DNA of 64,000 nt from Phymorhynchus buccinoides (Eukaryota > Mollusca > Gastropoda > Neogastropoda > Raphitomidae). The stretch is from the NCBI GenBank assembly GCA_017654935.2, contig CM065683.1, positions 4,041,089 through 4,105,088 of the forward strand. The letters run 5' to 3'. The stretch's first letter is position 1, and the number at the start of each line of letters is the position of its first letter. The translations under genes and the position numbers were made by a program. The notes below the pieces were generated by a model. The model saw only the letters and a list, made by a program, of their open reading frames with translations, made no database searches and was not told the DNA's origin. Shown one piece after another: positions 1 through 12,543 of this stretch.

Positions 1-344
1 ATTTTTGCTGCGCGCTGGCCGGTGAGAGAGACAGAGAGCGAGGCAGTGAGAAAAAGAGCGAGCGAGTTTGGCGTTGCTAATTATGCCTCTAACTGAAATG
101 TCACCTGGTGTCAAGAGGTAAGGATGATAACTCCACCTAAACAGCCCAGTACACTGTAGAATGCAACGGTTCCAGCTTTGTTATTGTATTCGGGAGAATA
201 CTGATGCTCGCATGAATCATGCACGTGCAGTCATCGTCATCATCACCATCACCATTATCATCTTCAACTTCATTTGTCATTGTGGCCATTTTGTATTCTT
301 CTCAACCAATCTGCTGTTTCTATGTGTCTCCATTTAACCCCCCG

Positions 345-660
345 TGGGGATACCGGGGGATCTTTTGCGTAAATAGTTCCCCCACCTTCTGGAAGTTCTG
401 TGCTTGTAACTTCCTCTAATCTGCCACTCTCTTTGACTCTGCCTTTTCCCTTCGCTTACTGTCATCTACTATCTTTCTGCCTTACCCTGTCCATTCTCCT
501 GCCCTTGTTTCACGAAACACTTTCAAAAACATTTCCTCCAGCCTGAAGTCGGACTTGCTGGGCCTAACTATTTCTTAGTTAGGCGCATAACGGCAGCATG
601 ACGCATCTGCGCTCATAATTGACAGGAAACTGTCTGAGCGATCGAAGACGAAGAAGTCTC
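345..660 (-). repeat. SINE-like family A copy
   Basis: Read on the minus strand it carries the module seen many times here: AGAGTCAAAGAGAGTG, CAGATTAGAGGAAGTTACAA, GCACAGAACTTCCAGAAGG, then GGGGAACTATTTA and GGTATCCCC. Its head has CAGTTTCCTGTCAATTATG and the GCATGACG/CATGCTGCCG block. Other plus copies are near 14400, 27880 and 28866; other minus copies near 47170, 57260 and 59405. Confidence 0.7.
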
Positions 661-763
661 CATTTAAGAAATAATAAAAGAGTTAGGAAAGAATGAAATG
701 TGGAGAAGGTTTTTAAGTATCAGGCAAACAGCATTCCATTAGATATGGATACCATTTGGATTG

Positions 764-1105
764 TCATTCGAATATAGGCCCTACAGAAATGTTGTGTGTA
801 TTATTTTCAACTTCTTTGATGTTTTTTGTGTGTTTTGTGATATTTGCCTGTCTTTCGTTTCCAACCATGACTGCCAGATAGCAGAAGGGGGCAGCTGCTA
901 TTCCGGCGGGCTGGGCTACAATTTGTTTATAACGGAGAAGCCTTGCCCATGGTACATCCCCACTCTCTCGGCCAAAAGGGATTTGAGAACAGCCAGTTGG
1001 CGTTTGGGGAAGTATAGCCAACCAATCCCTTCGGCTGCAGCACTAGAACCACTGCAAAATGCCCTCACGTTTGAGAAAAGGTAGTCTTCCACAAAAGACT
1101 AAAGT
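764..1105 (-). repeat. Dispersed repeat, also at 36130-36400
   Basis: About 330 bp that matches 36130-36400 in the opposite orientation. Shared blocks include CCATTTGGCCGAGAGAGTGG and CTGCTATCTGGCAGTCATGG. It is bounded by the paired motif TCTTTTGTGGAAGACTA. No coding capacity is evident and the class is unknown. Confidence 0.6.
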
Positions 1106-1137
1106 TGTCACCATCGATATTCCAAATACTGTCGAAA

Positions 1138-1215
1138 ATAATAATAATAATTTATTTCATATAGCGCTAAAATCCATACAGTAGTACAGTATGCTCGATG
1201 CGCTTTACAAAAGCA
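1138..1215. repeat. (AAT)n plus 'agcgct' retroposon tail
   Basis: AATAATAATAATTTATTTCA is followed by TATAGCGCT and, 50 nt later, GCGCTTTACA. The same arrangement occurs at 56706-56780. It resembles the 3' tails of molluscan SINE/LINE elements. Confidence 0.5.
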
Positions 1216-1426
1216 ACAATGAAAGATGAAAAACGTGCATTAGAATCAGCAAGAAAGTCATAGCCTACTACCAACATTCCCGTGCAAAGAAATAAAGTAA
1301 CAAAAGTAACATGATTCTCACTCACAAAGACATCCACCCTCATTCACCTCACCCTCGCAGAAACCAATGAAAATGTCAACAAGTAACAGGAAGGAATGCA
1401 CCAATACATGCGTACGCACGGCCCAT

Positions 1427-1906
<480 letters not shown>

Positions 1907-2592
1907 TTAACCCTTTCACCGCCAATGTCACATTTATGCACCACAATGATCTAACACCCATGTCACAGAAAGGCATCAAATCAGGGCCTATTATCCAAAT
2001 ACCCTATTTTCTTAACCGTTTCACCGCACCACAATGCTTTAACTTCTATATCTTTAAAAGGCATCAAATTGGGGTCTATTATCCAAATACCCTATTTAGT
2101 TTTGGGAAGTAAGGATAGACCTTATTTTATATAGGGGGAAGACGGGGTAAAAAGCGCATGGGCGGGTAAGAAGCCCACCCCAATTATCTCATGAAATAAA
2201 GAAAATTTCAGTCAAATTTGCCCATGAGACGAATGCTAGACATTAACGCTCGTCTCATGGGCAAAATGAGACTGAACTGTGCTTCATTTCAAGAGATAAT
2301 TGGGGTGGGCTTCTTACCCGCCCATGCGCTTTTTACCCCGTCTTCCCCTATGTCACAGAAGAATCCCCAATACTGCAGATGGATTTTGTTCTCTACTCAG
2401 GTAAATTTAATTGAAAAGTTTAGGCTGAAATATGGCTGGCGGTGAAAGGGTTAATTTTGGGAGGTAAGATTAGGCGTAATGCTATACATGGCACAGAGGA
2501 ATTCTCAACATTGAAGATATTTATTTTTTCTCTACCCATTTAAGTTTAAGGGTATTTTTTGGCTGAAAAATGGCTGGCGGCGAAAGGGTTAA
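1907..2592. mobile_element. TTAA-flanked MITE (piggyBac-like) with nested insertion
   Basis: Left end is TTAA|CCCTTTCACCGCCAATG and right end GGCGGCGAAAGGG|TTAA. An inner GGCGGTGAAAGGGTTAA at about 2440-2453 suggests two copies joined end to end. The TTAA target and CCC-starting TIR are typical of piggyBac-type non-autonomous elements. Relatives are at 17456, 30388 and 52810. Confidence 0.75.
2137..2351. mobile_element. Nested fold-back MITE with long TIRs and TA target
   Basis: The ends GGGGAAGACGGGGTAAAAAG and their inverse at 2330-2349 form arms of about 58 bp, nearly perfect. The centre holds a second palindrome around TTTGCCCATGAGACGA and TCGTCTCATGGGCAAA. TA flanks both ends. It lies inside the piggyBac-like MITE at 1907-2592 and is therefore younger. 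Confidence 0.8.
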
Positions 2593-2659
2593 ATACATCC
2601 TTCTAACCACTATCATAATTGGAGTTATTGCTGCGTTTTTTTAAATTGATCAAACTGGT

Positions 2660-3510
2660 TGTACAAGTTACCAGCTGGTAGGATATCGGTTACACTAACA
2701 AACGTTGGACCGTTATGGTTTTCTAGTCAGACGATGAAATTGAACATCAGGGTCAGTTTCTCTAGACGACGGTCGCCGCGCGCATAACTGTTACGCCAAA
2801 AGGGGTCTAAGAAACACTTTAGAAAACGTTTGCGGAAGAATATTACAAGCTCTTGTCTGATTGGTCCAAAAAAAAGTATTATTTTAAACAACCTTTAATG
2901 GACCAATCAACAACAAGAAATGTATTCACCCCCTACTAGTTCCGGATAGTTCGCCGCTTGCTCGGGGTTTGGCAAGAACAAAACGCCACGCGAACTATCA
3001 GCAAACGAAGGGTGTTTCTTAGACCGTTTTTTTTTTTGCCGATTTGAGCGAGCGCAACGTTGCGCTCACTCAAACGCGTTTTGACCCCTGGGGCGAGTTT
3101 CCCTAGATAACGGTCGCCGAGCGAATAACGCTTACGCCAAACGGGGCCTAAGAAACACTTTAGAAAGCGTTTGCGGAAGAATATTACAAGCTCTTGTCTG
3201 ATTGGTCAAAATATTTTATTATTTTAAACAAACTGTAATGGACCAATCGACAACAAGAAATGTATTCACTCCATGCTAGTCACGTGATAGTTCGCCACGA
3301 GTCAGTATCGGAGTAGCCACAAAACGTTTTTGGCAAACGTCGGCGAAAGAGGTGTTTCTTAGTACCGTTTTTGCCGATTTGCGCTCACGCTACGTAACGT
3401 TAGCCCTTGTGAAACTCGCCCCAGTGGTAGAATATCGGTTACACTAAGCAACGGTTGAACCTTTACAGTTTTCTAGTCAAACGATGAAATTGGACATCGG
3501 GTCAAAGCTC
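2660..3510. repeat. Tandem pair of ~345-bp MITE-like units
   Basis: The block from TTTCTCTAGACGACGGTCGC (2757) recurs from TTTCCCTAGATAACGGTCGC (3107) with about 85% identity. The second unit is bounded by CTGGGGCGAGTTTC and its inverse GAAACTCGCCCCAG. An ~80-bp flank (ATATCGGTTACACTAA) is also repeated on both sides at 2682 and 3430. Confidence 0.65.
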
Positions 3511-3699
3511 GACTGAAATCAGAAAGAAAAGTGAACGTAGGCGTAAACGCGAAACGTCTGTCAATTACACTGATTTTATTTTGTTAAAACATTTATTTTT
3601 GGACACTTTTACCTATATGTGACAGAAACGTTTTCCATTGTGGGACCTACATTTCATGACCGGCAACCATTAAGAATAAACCATCGTTATTTTGCTGTC

Positions 3700-4046
<347 letters not shown>

Positions 4047-4091
4047 TAAATGTAAAACAACTGTTATGCAATCGAATGCAATACTGTAACT

Positions 4092-4812
4092 TTATTGGGT
4101 AGGCGCTGCACTTGCATGACTTTATTGGGTAGGCGCTGCACTTGCATGACTTTATTGGGTAGGCGCTGCACTTGCATGACTTTATTGGGTAGGCGCTGCA
4201 CTTGCATGACTTTATTGGGTAGGCGCTGCACTTGCATGACTTTATTGGGTAGACGCTGCACTTGCATGACTTTATTGGGTAGGCGCTGCACTTGCATGAC
4301 TTTATTGGGTAGGCGCTGCACTTGCATGACTTTATTGGGTAGGCGCTGCACTTGCATGACTTTATTGGGTAGACGCTGCACTTGCATGACTTTATTGGGT
4401 AGACGCTGCACTTGCATGACTTTATTGGGTAGGCGCTGCACTTGCATGACTTTATTGGGTAGACGCTGCACTTGCATGACTTTATTGGGTAGGCGCTGCA
4501 CTTGCATGACTTTATTGGGTAGGCGCTGCACTTGCATGACTTTATTGGGTAGACGCTGCACTTGCATGACTTTATTGGGTAGACGCTGCACTTGCATGAC
4601 TTTATTGGGTAGACGCTGCACATGCATGACTTTATTGGGTAGACGCTGCACTTGCATGACTTTATTGGGTAGGCGCTGCACTTGCATGACTTTATTGGGT
4701 AGGCGCTGCACTTGCATGACTTTATTGGGTAGACGCTGCACTTGCATGACTTTATTGGGTAGAATATGCACTTGCATGACTTTATTGGGTAGGCGCCGCA
4801 CTTGCATGACTC
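4092..4812. repeat. 30-bp minisatellite, 24 copies
   Basis: The unit is GACTTTATTGGGTAGGCGCTG plus CACTTGCAT. Copies differ mostly at one position (GGCGCTG versus GACGCTG). Thirty is a multiple of three with no stop in several frames, so both strands appear open for ~250 codons. Pieces of the unit occur singly in the element just downstream (4997-5040). Confidence 0.97.
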
Positions 4813-4905
4813 AGAATGTGTGTGTGCGCCTGCATGCCGGTACGTTCATTTAATTGTATGCCATGTGCAGTCAGAACAGTTGATTATGATCAGGGAGTAA
4901 ATAAA

Positions 4906-5804
4906 TTATGAACTCATTCAAATCGTTCCAGCCATATATGTGGGAATTAATAGATAGCTGTCAATTTGATGCATTTGCTTCAAGTGTAACTTGTGTCATT
5001 GGGTAGGCGCTGATCACAATTTTGCCTCTGACTTTATTGTAGTGGTAGTGAGCTTTTTCTATATAAAGTCTATATTCTTTTCAGAACGCAAAACTTGCAT
5101 GTTAAAGTTTAATTGAGTTTGTTTATTAGGTTCACAAAACATACATTGGATACAAAAAAGTTTTATCAAAGCAAATTATATATACACATAAGAGGAAAGT
5201 TTAATGGTGTTTTTCAACTTTTCCTTTTTCTTCTTCAACTTTTGATCGTTTATAAAGTCTATATATATATAAAAAAAGTCTGATCTACCACTTCCCTATG
5301 TCTAAACCTGAAGTAAAAACCCTGTAATCTTTCATTTCTCCTTTTGTTTATAATAAGTGTTTTGTTTGTGTGTATGGCTGGAGCGATTTGTGAGTTGAAT
5401 ATCGTCCATTCAAAAATCTTGATTTCTGTGTTTTTTTATAGTCTGATACATAGTCAGTTCATTCTAATTGTTCCCGCCACCTTCCACCAAAAGCTTGTAT
5501 CTCTAACGACTTTCCATCTGGGGTAAATGAGGTTGTGAAAATACTCGTAAGTCCCAAATTCAGATAAGGACAAAAACCTCGTATCTTCGTTCTTTTCAAG
5601 TCTAAACAAAATTTTTTTAAAGTAATTTTAACGAAATAGCTAAACTCGCAATGTTTGAACAACATATTCATCATAGTTAATCAATTGTGGTCAACACGGT
5701 TAATTCTTAAAACATTTTTTTAAACTTTTTCTCTAAACTACCAAAATTGAGATACACAATTTCACCGACGATATTTCAAAATGGTTGCTTTGCGAATGAG
5801 TTAA
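4906..5804. mobile_element. TTAA-flanked MITE, second family
   Basis: The right end GCGAATGAG|TTAA and the left GAACTCATTCAAATCG pair as degraded TIRs. The family consensus end, seen at 18450, is TTAACCCATTCGCATCGCAA. Internal landmarks shared with 18450-18826 are GATAGCTGTCAATTTGATGC and GATCTACCACTTCCCTATGT. Confidence 0.6.
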
Positions 5805-5827
5805 AAGAGAAACACAAACATGGGTTC

Positions 5828-7190
5828 AGAAATAAATAAAGGAGTCAAAGGCTCAGTGTACATTTGAAAAAACCGTACAAAACGTTTGCAATCCTCAGAA
5901 ATGGAAACAAATAAAGGAGTCAAAGGCTCTGTGTACATTTGAAAAAAGGTCCGTACGGAAAACATACATTGGATGCAAATCCTCAAAGAAATTATATAAC
6001 AAATAAAGGAGTCAAAGGCTCTGTGTACATTTGAAAAAAGGTCCATACGGAAAACCATTTGCAATCCTCAGAAATGTTTCCTCAACAAATAAAGGAGTCA
6101 AAGGCTCTGTGTACATTTGAAAAAAGGTCCGTACGGAAAACCATTTGCAATCCTCAGAAATGTAAACAAATAAAGGAGTCAAAGGCTCTTGTACATTTGA
6201 AAAAAGGTCCGTACGGAAAACCATTTGCAATCCGTAAAAAATTTTGTTTTGTGTGAATGGCTGGAAAGCGATTTGTGAAAAAGTGAATATCGTCGGTGAA
6301 ATTCAAAAATCTTGATTTCTGTGTTTTTTTATAGTCAGATACATAGTCAGCATTCTAATTGTTCCCGCCACCTTCCACCAAAAGCTCGTATCTCTAACGG
6401 ATGGGCAAATCAGGTTGTAAACAAATAAAGGAGTCAAAGGCTCTGTGTAAAAAAAAGGTCCGTAAGAAAAACTCGTAAGTCCCAAAATGTCAGATCTCCT
6501 TAAGGACAAAAATCGTATCTTCGTTCTTTTCAAGTTAAAAAAATTTTTTTTTAAATAATTTTAAACAAATAAAGGACTAAACTCGCAATGTCTTGAACAA
6601 CATATTTTGCAATCATAGAAATTAATCAATTGTGGTCAACACTGTTAATTCTTAAAACATTTTTTTAAAATTTTTCTCAAAACTACCAAAATTGAGATAC
6701 AAAGTTTTTGAATTTCACCGACGATATTTCAAAATGGTTGCGATGCGAATGAGTTAAAAGAAAAACACAAACATGGGTTCAGAAATGGAAACAAATAAAG
6801 GAGTCAAAGGCTCAGTGTACATTTGAAAAAAGGTCCGTACGGAAAACGATTTGCAATCCTCAGAAATGGAAACAAATAAAGGAGTCAAAGGCTCTGTGTA
6901 CATTTGAAAAAAGGTCCGTACGGAAAACGATTTGCAATCCTCAGAAATGTAAACAAATAAAGGAGTCAAAGGCTCTGTGTACATTTGAAAAAGGTCCATA
7001 CGGAAAACCATTTGCAATCCTCAGAAATGTAAACAAATAAAGGAGTCAAAGGCTCTGTGTACATTTGAAAAAAGGTCCGTACGGAAAACCATTTGCAATC
7101 CTCAGAAATGGAAACAAATAAAGGAGTCAAAGGCTCTGTGTACATTTGAAAAAAGGTCCGTACGGAAAACCATTTGCAATCCGTAAAAAA
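5828..7190. repeat. ~79-bp satellite in two clusters on a ~950-bp tandem duplication
   Basis: The unit contains AAATAAAGGAGTCAAAGGCTC, then TGTGTACATTTGAAAAAAGG and TCCGTACGGAAAACCATTTG. About five units lie at 5828-6235 and five at 6780-7190. Sequence between them (6240-6757) repeats 5377-5804, so the whole block was duplicated. Short pieces of the unit also appear patched inside the intervening element. Confidence 0.85.
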
Positions 7191-7345
7191 TAATCTGGAA
7201 GTAAGAAATATGAAGAAGTGTGCACGTGCATGCTAAAACCCATCCGCTTATTTCTGACTTTCATTTACTTTATTTGGAGATAGCGGATGGGTTTCCATAG
7301 GGAAGTTTTCGTAAATGTGCATAGACCCTTATACTTCAAAAGCAT

Positions 7346-7583
7346 GGGTTAGGTTAGGTTAGGTTAGGTACATTATAGTCACAGAGGTGTCTCTGTGAAA
7401 TTCGGGTTGCTCCCACCTGGAGAGCGCATCACAGCCAGAGGTGCGCCACCCCATTTTATTATTTTTGCATGTGATTCTTGTGTGACTGATGAGGAAGGAA
7501 AGGCGGGTGGTGGCAAATTTTGACCAAATGACAACTTTTTTGTTGCCACTGGGTTTAACGTGTGCTAAGTGCATGGGCACACG

Positions 7584-7614
<31 letters not shown>

Positions 7615-7735
7615 TCCACGTTCGGACCACAAGGCCTACTGCAAAGTGAGAGGAAAAATCCCCTGTACCCAGGTTCGAACTCGGGTTTTCTTGACACGAA
7701 GCGAACGCGCTACCATTGTGCCACTCTACAGTTTA
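7346..7735 (-). mobile_element. tRNA-derived SINE, minus orientation
   Basis: On the minus strand it shows a B box (GAGTTCGAACCTGGG) near 7670-7690 and the body GGGATTTTTCCTCTCACTTT, GATGAGACGATAAACCGAGG and TCTCCAGGTGGGAGCAACCC. It ends in a CCTAA-type tail, here GGTTAGGTTAGG on the plus strand. The A-box side is partly replaced by (CA)n. Confidence 0.8.
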
Positions 7736-7747
7736 CACACACACACA

Positions 7748-7778
<31 letters not shown>

Positions 7779-7825
7779 CCACACACACACACACCACACA
7801 CACACACCACACACCACACATACAC

Positions 7826-7857
<32 letters not shown>

Positions 7858-7872
7858 CACACACACATCACT
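7736..7872. repeat. (CA)n microsatellite
   Basis: An interrupted CA dinucleotide tract adjoining the SINE head. Confidence 0.95.
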
Positions 7873-8868
7873 ATATAAATAAAAGAGGACTTTTATTTGC
7901 TTATTAGTCCACGCCAACAGTCATTATAAATTATTTTGGAAGCAAAAATCTAAGATATATAATATATGCTACATACGGTATGTATCAATTATATATAATA
8001 TAAAATAATAAAAAAAACAGACTCCATAAGCTTTTTCTTCTCTTGTGAAAATAAACAAAAAGTGAAAAAATAAGTTTTCGTACAGTTTGACTTATAGATC
8101 AATTAAAAAAGAAAACAATTGAATGACTGCAAAGAGAAACAAGAGAAAACATAAGCAAACAAACAACAACAAAAAACAGTCAAAGATAACACCCCCCAAA
8201 AAAAAAAAACAGTTCTTAAACACATTTCTTTTTAGGTCCATTTTTTTATGGAAATCAACAGTCAAAACTTAATATTTTTTTTTAAATATTAAAAAAATGA
8301 TAGACCGGAAAATCAATTAATGTACAATAACCAACTGCAAACACAGTAAGTAAATACATTCAATAAAGCATAAATTAAAGCATTGTGCGTGACCAGAAAA
8401 ACGATTAGCTTTATAATTAACCAGGTTTTGACGAAACTCATCAATGTAAGTCTGTCACAGCAAACGAACAAAATTAGTTTTCCCACACCTTGTTGTTTGT
8501 CAATATAAAACCAGGTAAACAACAACCCCCCCCCAACAACAATCCATAATTTTAATTATATGTATGCAAATTGGTACATGAATGCTGCAATATCACAGAG
8601 GATGGAAAGACACCACAGATTCAAAATAAACAAAACTTACATCTTCATATTAATGGACCAAAAAAAACAAGCAAACAAGCGCTTAGAGCTTTAAGGCTAA
8701 GCGCTGTAAAAGTTTTCTACATAAATAAACAAACAAAAACAATAACCAACAACAAACTAACAAAAAATACAACAACAAAAAAAAGCAGACGTGGTTCAGA
8801 GGATTGACAAATAGATTACAGTTGGCAGTACCTACCAGTAATTGAGACAGATATTTATGTTAAAACTA
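7873..8868. other. AT-rich intergenic stretch without recognised feature
   Basis: A-rich with several A homopolymers. No exon-like frame, TIR or tandem array was found. Confidence 0.6.
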
Positions 8869-9232
8869 GCCGGTTATCTACCCGCTTCGCGGATAATAGC
8901 CACGTTGATTGTTTAACATCTCCCCCCAAAAATGTTTTTTTTTAAAATTGGGACGGAGCCAGGTTCGAACTCGGAACGTTCGTGTGAGAGTGTGACGCCT
9001 AACCCACTCGGCTATGGTTTTTCTCTGCCGTGATAGTGGGCACTGCTCGACTGACCCGAACTTTGACTAATTACGCTAATTACAGAGCGTGTTGCAAAAT
9101 GTAATGTACCCTACTTTCAGCATGGGTCATCCCTCTGGATACTGTGAAAGTTTGGCGGCGCTAAAACCACGCTAAATACGGTTGCATAGCGAACTCACAG
9201 ACACACACACACTGTTCGTTTATATATTTAGA
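8868..9232 (-). mobile_element. Second tRNA-derived SINE family, minus orientation
   Basis: The minus strand reads AACCATAGCCGAGTGGGTTA (A box) and CCGAGTTCGAACCTGGC (B box) about 35 nt apart, resembling a class II tRNA head. The 3' body and an AT tail extend to about 8870. The anticodon arm is not tRNA-like, so this is a retroposon, not a tRNA gene. Confidence 0.7.
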
Positions 9233-10160
9233 TACAATTTTCCATCATAGACACACAGAGATGCAGAATCGTATCAAATGAATGAGAAATGGCGCCTGTA
9301 TATGAGTTTAGAATTCTTTATTCACACTGAATCTAATAAAACGTTTCATGAAACACGTGGCTGAAGCAGGCTCCAGAGCAGCATTCAGTGCGTTAGGGGG
9401 ATAGGTAGGGTAGGGGTAAAAATACAAGGTAGAGACATTTTAAACTGTTGAATGAACCCTAATCAATACCTGAGGGAATGGGAATTGAAAAATGTAATGT
9501 ATAATGTCCAGTTCATGAATTGGGCAAACCATTTTGCCCATTTCATAAAATAAGCAATTTCACGGATATGTATCTGCTGAAACATGAAAGAATGAAATAA
9601 TGACATTAATATTTAAAACAAGTCTCACTGAGTTTTGGGTAAAAGTATACTCAAACAATAAAATCTTACAATGTATAAGTAACCATAGCATTTGTTTCTG
9701 TCAGCTACCAAAAAAAGAGTGTTATACATCGCACATAATATAATAAATTGTAGTCTTTAACAAAATACAAACCAAATAAACAAATGGAAACAAGTTGAGA
9801 ATAGGCACCTTTACAAATAGCAAGGCTTAATCAAATATATTGCTGTATTTCTACACACAGGCACAGCGGATACATAATGTTAATATTGCTTTTTATTAGA
9901 TGTCAAAGATGCAACAACAAATATAAAAAAACATACAATGCTGGAGAAGCATGCACGAAAAGAACCAATTTCTTATTTTAAAAAAACAATTTCTTAACGA
10001 CTATATTCAACATATACATTATAAAACATCAAAAAACAATAAAACATTGCCTTTTATTAAAAAAATTGGCACTTTAATAATCTGCTGAAATTGCGAATTC
10101 AAAACGAAGTATTGCTGTCTGTTTTCATGTTGATTTTTTCTTTCTATCAAAACGAAAGAG
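9233..10160. other. AT-rich intergenic stretch without recognised feature
   Basis: Mostly A+T with short direct repeats. I see no gene, element end or structured RNA. Confidence 0.6.
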
Positions 10161-10167
10161 ACAAATA

Positions 10168-10578
10168 CGACCCAGCACCACGAAAGGGACATTAAGTGTC
10201 AAACTGACCATTCTGAGAAAAATATACAGTTGAAAACTTCAGACAAGTCTCTTTCTAATGATGTGAGAACCATTCTTGTATCTTTTTCCGTTCCAGAGTT
10301 ATGAGCATTTAAAGTTAGTAGGGTGAGCGTCGGCCATTTTGAAAAAACACAGTCCAAAGCCTAGCCTAGCTGAAGAAAATGCATTGACCTACTCGTTTCA
10401 AAGCACCTAAAAGACCATTTAGAGACCATATTAAAGACTTTCCTTTACAAATATGAAAGATAAGATGTTGGAGAACATGAAAATACCCATCACTCAAAAT
10501 AGACAAAAAAAGAGATTTTTGACTTTCCGAGCCTTTTGTGAGAAACTAGCCCAGCGACTTAATGTCCCTTTCGTGGTC
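10168..10578. mobile_element. TIR element 'GACCCAGCACCACGAAAGGG', damaged right end
   Basis: Left end CGACCCAGCACCACGAAAGG and right end CTTAATGTCCCTTTCGTGG. It matches the full copy at 42938-43319 throughout. The right TIR has lost about 7 bp (TGCTGGG). CAAAT flanks both ends. Confidence 0.75.
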
Positions 10579-10734
10579 ACAAATCTCAACCACTTAATAA
10601 AAATAATATTGCCAGCTTGTAGCAAACAATTAAAAAAATACAAAGGTGAGCTGGAGATGTGCAGACTATATCACCATCCCCATCAAAATAATGAAAAAAA
10701 GAAGACTATGATAAAAGATTACTGTACTTTATTC

Positions 10735-11055
10735 TTATTCTTCTTCTGCATTCTCAGGCCATATGGCCATAATGAGTCAGGTACGTAGTTGTCTGGTTTC
10801 AGTTTTGACTGGTCTCCCCGCTGTGGACAGCCGACACATTCCGATTTTGGAGGAGCTCAAAAGAGAACAATTATTTGGAAGATTTTTTTGAAAAAAGGCA
10901 GGAGAATGGACCAATAAGTCAGAAAGATAGTAGATGATAGAAAGCAAAGGGAAAAGGCAGAGTCAAAGAGAGTGGCAGATTAGAGGAAGTTACAAGCACA
11001 GAACTTCCAGAAGGTGGGGGAACTATTTTTATGATAGACCCCCCGGGGAGTGTGT
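10735..11055 (+). repeat. SINE-like repeat with head B and shared tail
   Basis: Head B has TTCTTCTTCTGCATTCTCAG, GCCATATGGCCATAATG, TACGTAGTTGTCTGG and GCCGACACATTCCGATTTT. It then runs into the module shared with the family A copy at 345-660 (GGAGAATGGACCAATAAGTC, then CAGATTAGAGGAAGTTACAA). Other head-B copies are at 16076, 19535, 22590 and 60000. Confidence 0.65.
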
Positions 11056-11917
11056 ACTTTATAAACAACAACTGTTTGTCATAGTTCATCTATATTGCGG
11101 TAGCTGTTCAGTCGACTGGCAACATTATTTTCCTATAGTTCCTGAGTATGACCATGGCAAAACAACGACAACAACAAATACAACAAGAACCCCAACATCA
11201 TCAACAATAACAAGAACAACTAGAGGGCTTATGTTTGCCTTTGATAGCAAACATGACAGGATTCTCCCCCTAAAAACAGCCGTAAGTTATTCAATATTAC
11301 AATTTAGCCATATTTGGCCATTTTCTCACCACTTCCAGTTGGCACTTCCGGTTCGAATTGATAACAAAAGTAAAGCAATGTTACTCTTGAGAAAACACTG
11401 AAAAATGAAAGTATTCCGTGCAGCATTTTCCAATTTATTGAAGATGAAAGTTTTGCCGAAAATTTGGCAAAATCATGTAATATTTCAAATTTCACATACC
11501 CATAAGGTCCTGCAACTATTCTGAAAATTGCGGCCCAATCGGACAAAAAAAGGGGAATAAAAAAAAAAACAATTTTAAAAGAAGAATTTTTACAAATGCA
11601 ATAGTATTCTCCCTGAGAATCCTAATAATGTGATCCATGAAAACAATGCCATTTCTCCAGATTGTGAATTTACCGATTCTCTTTGCAAAACGCTTGTCGT
11701 TTTTTCTTGATCTTGATGGAATACATCGGCAGGATCCAAATATGGATATAAATGCCAACAAGAGTTTTTATTGAATCATAATAACGTCTTGTATTACATA
11801 TGATGTATTACCGCATAAAATTGTCTTTGTTCCTGAGACAGCTGCATCCGTTAAAAGTGTCCTCAACCCAGTGGCTACAAATGAAAGATGTTGGATATCA
11901 CACTATTAGGCTGCGTG
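11056..11917. other. AT-rich stretch without recognised feature
   Basis: It contains a short (AAC)n run near 11160-11220. I find no exon or clear element ends. Confidence 0.5.
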
Positions 11918-12543
11918 TACCGTAAAAACTGGACTATAAGACGCACCTGTATATAAGCCGCATCCCTTAAATCGACAAAATATTAGGTATTTATTCACAT
12001 ACAAGCCGCAGAAAGCCGCAGAAAAAATTGTATGTGCACAAAGCAACACAAATATAGAAATTCTCCTATGAGTCTTTACTGTTCTCAGACACTTTATATG
12101 AGATTTGAATCTATTTTTGATTACCAAAACCAGTTTTGAGTGTAAAGAAGCTCAAAATAGGCTAAAGAATGTGGCCAGAAACGAAAATGGTGTTTTACGT
12201 CCTCTTGATCTGGAACAAACACATATGGGACATTTGCAGATACAAAGATGGTGGGAACGATACTGGAGGAAATACCCGGAGGCAGTGCAACTCCGGTAAA
12301 GTCCCGATTTTTTCAACAATACAGATAGGTGTAGCGGCAACCACGCTTCGGTTAAACCTCATCAGCTATGGCACCGCCACAGTATGACATAAAGCGAATG
12401 TGTCCAGAAAAAGATTTAATCATTCTGATAAATATAGAATGGTTAAAAAAAATCCACAGATAAGCCGCATCAGTCTATAAGCCGCATGGGCCAAAGTTGA
12501 GGACAAAAGTAGCGGCTTATACATGTAGTCCGCGTTTTACGGT
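11918..12543. mobile_element. TIR element 'TACCGTAAAAACTGGACTAT'
   Basis: Left TACCGTAAAAACTGGACTAT and right GTAGTCCGCGTTTTACGGT are inverted, with AAGCCGCA blocks inside each arm (internally iterated). A second copy lies at 34375-35003 in NMT intron 3. The length, about 626 bp, is the same in both. Confidence 0.8.

Noticed and set aside
2137..2351. microRNA precursor
   Set aside because: The stem is too long and perfect and ends exactly at TA duplications, which fits a MITE better.
4092..4812. CRISPR-like regular repeats
   Set aside because: There are no unique spacers; units are contiguous, and the genome is clearly eukaryotic. The same applies to 22905-23870 and 49380-50340.
4064..4853. 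Long open frames on both strands (~250 codons)
   Set aside because: They are produced by a 30-bp repeat with no stop in several frames. No protein-like composition or splice context.
7346..7370. Insect-type telomere (TTAGG)n
   Set aside because: Only four units, located exactly at the 3' tail of a SINE whose other copies end in related CCTAA repeats.
10453..10788. 111-codon frame as a gene
   Set aside because: It lies across a TIR element and a SINE-like repeat and resembles no family.
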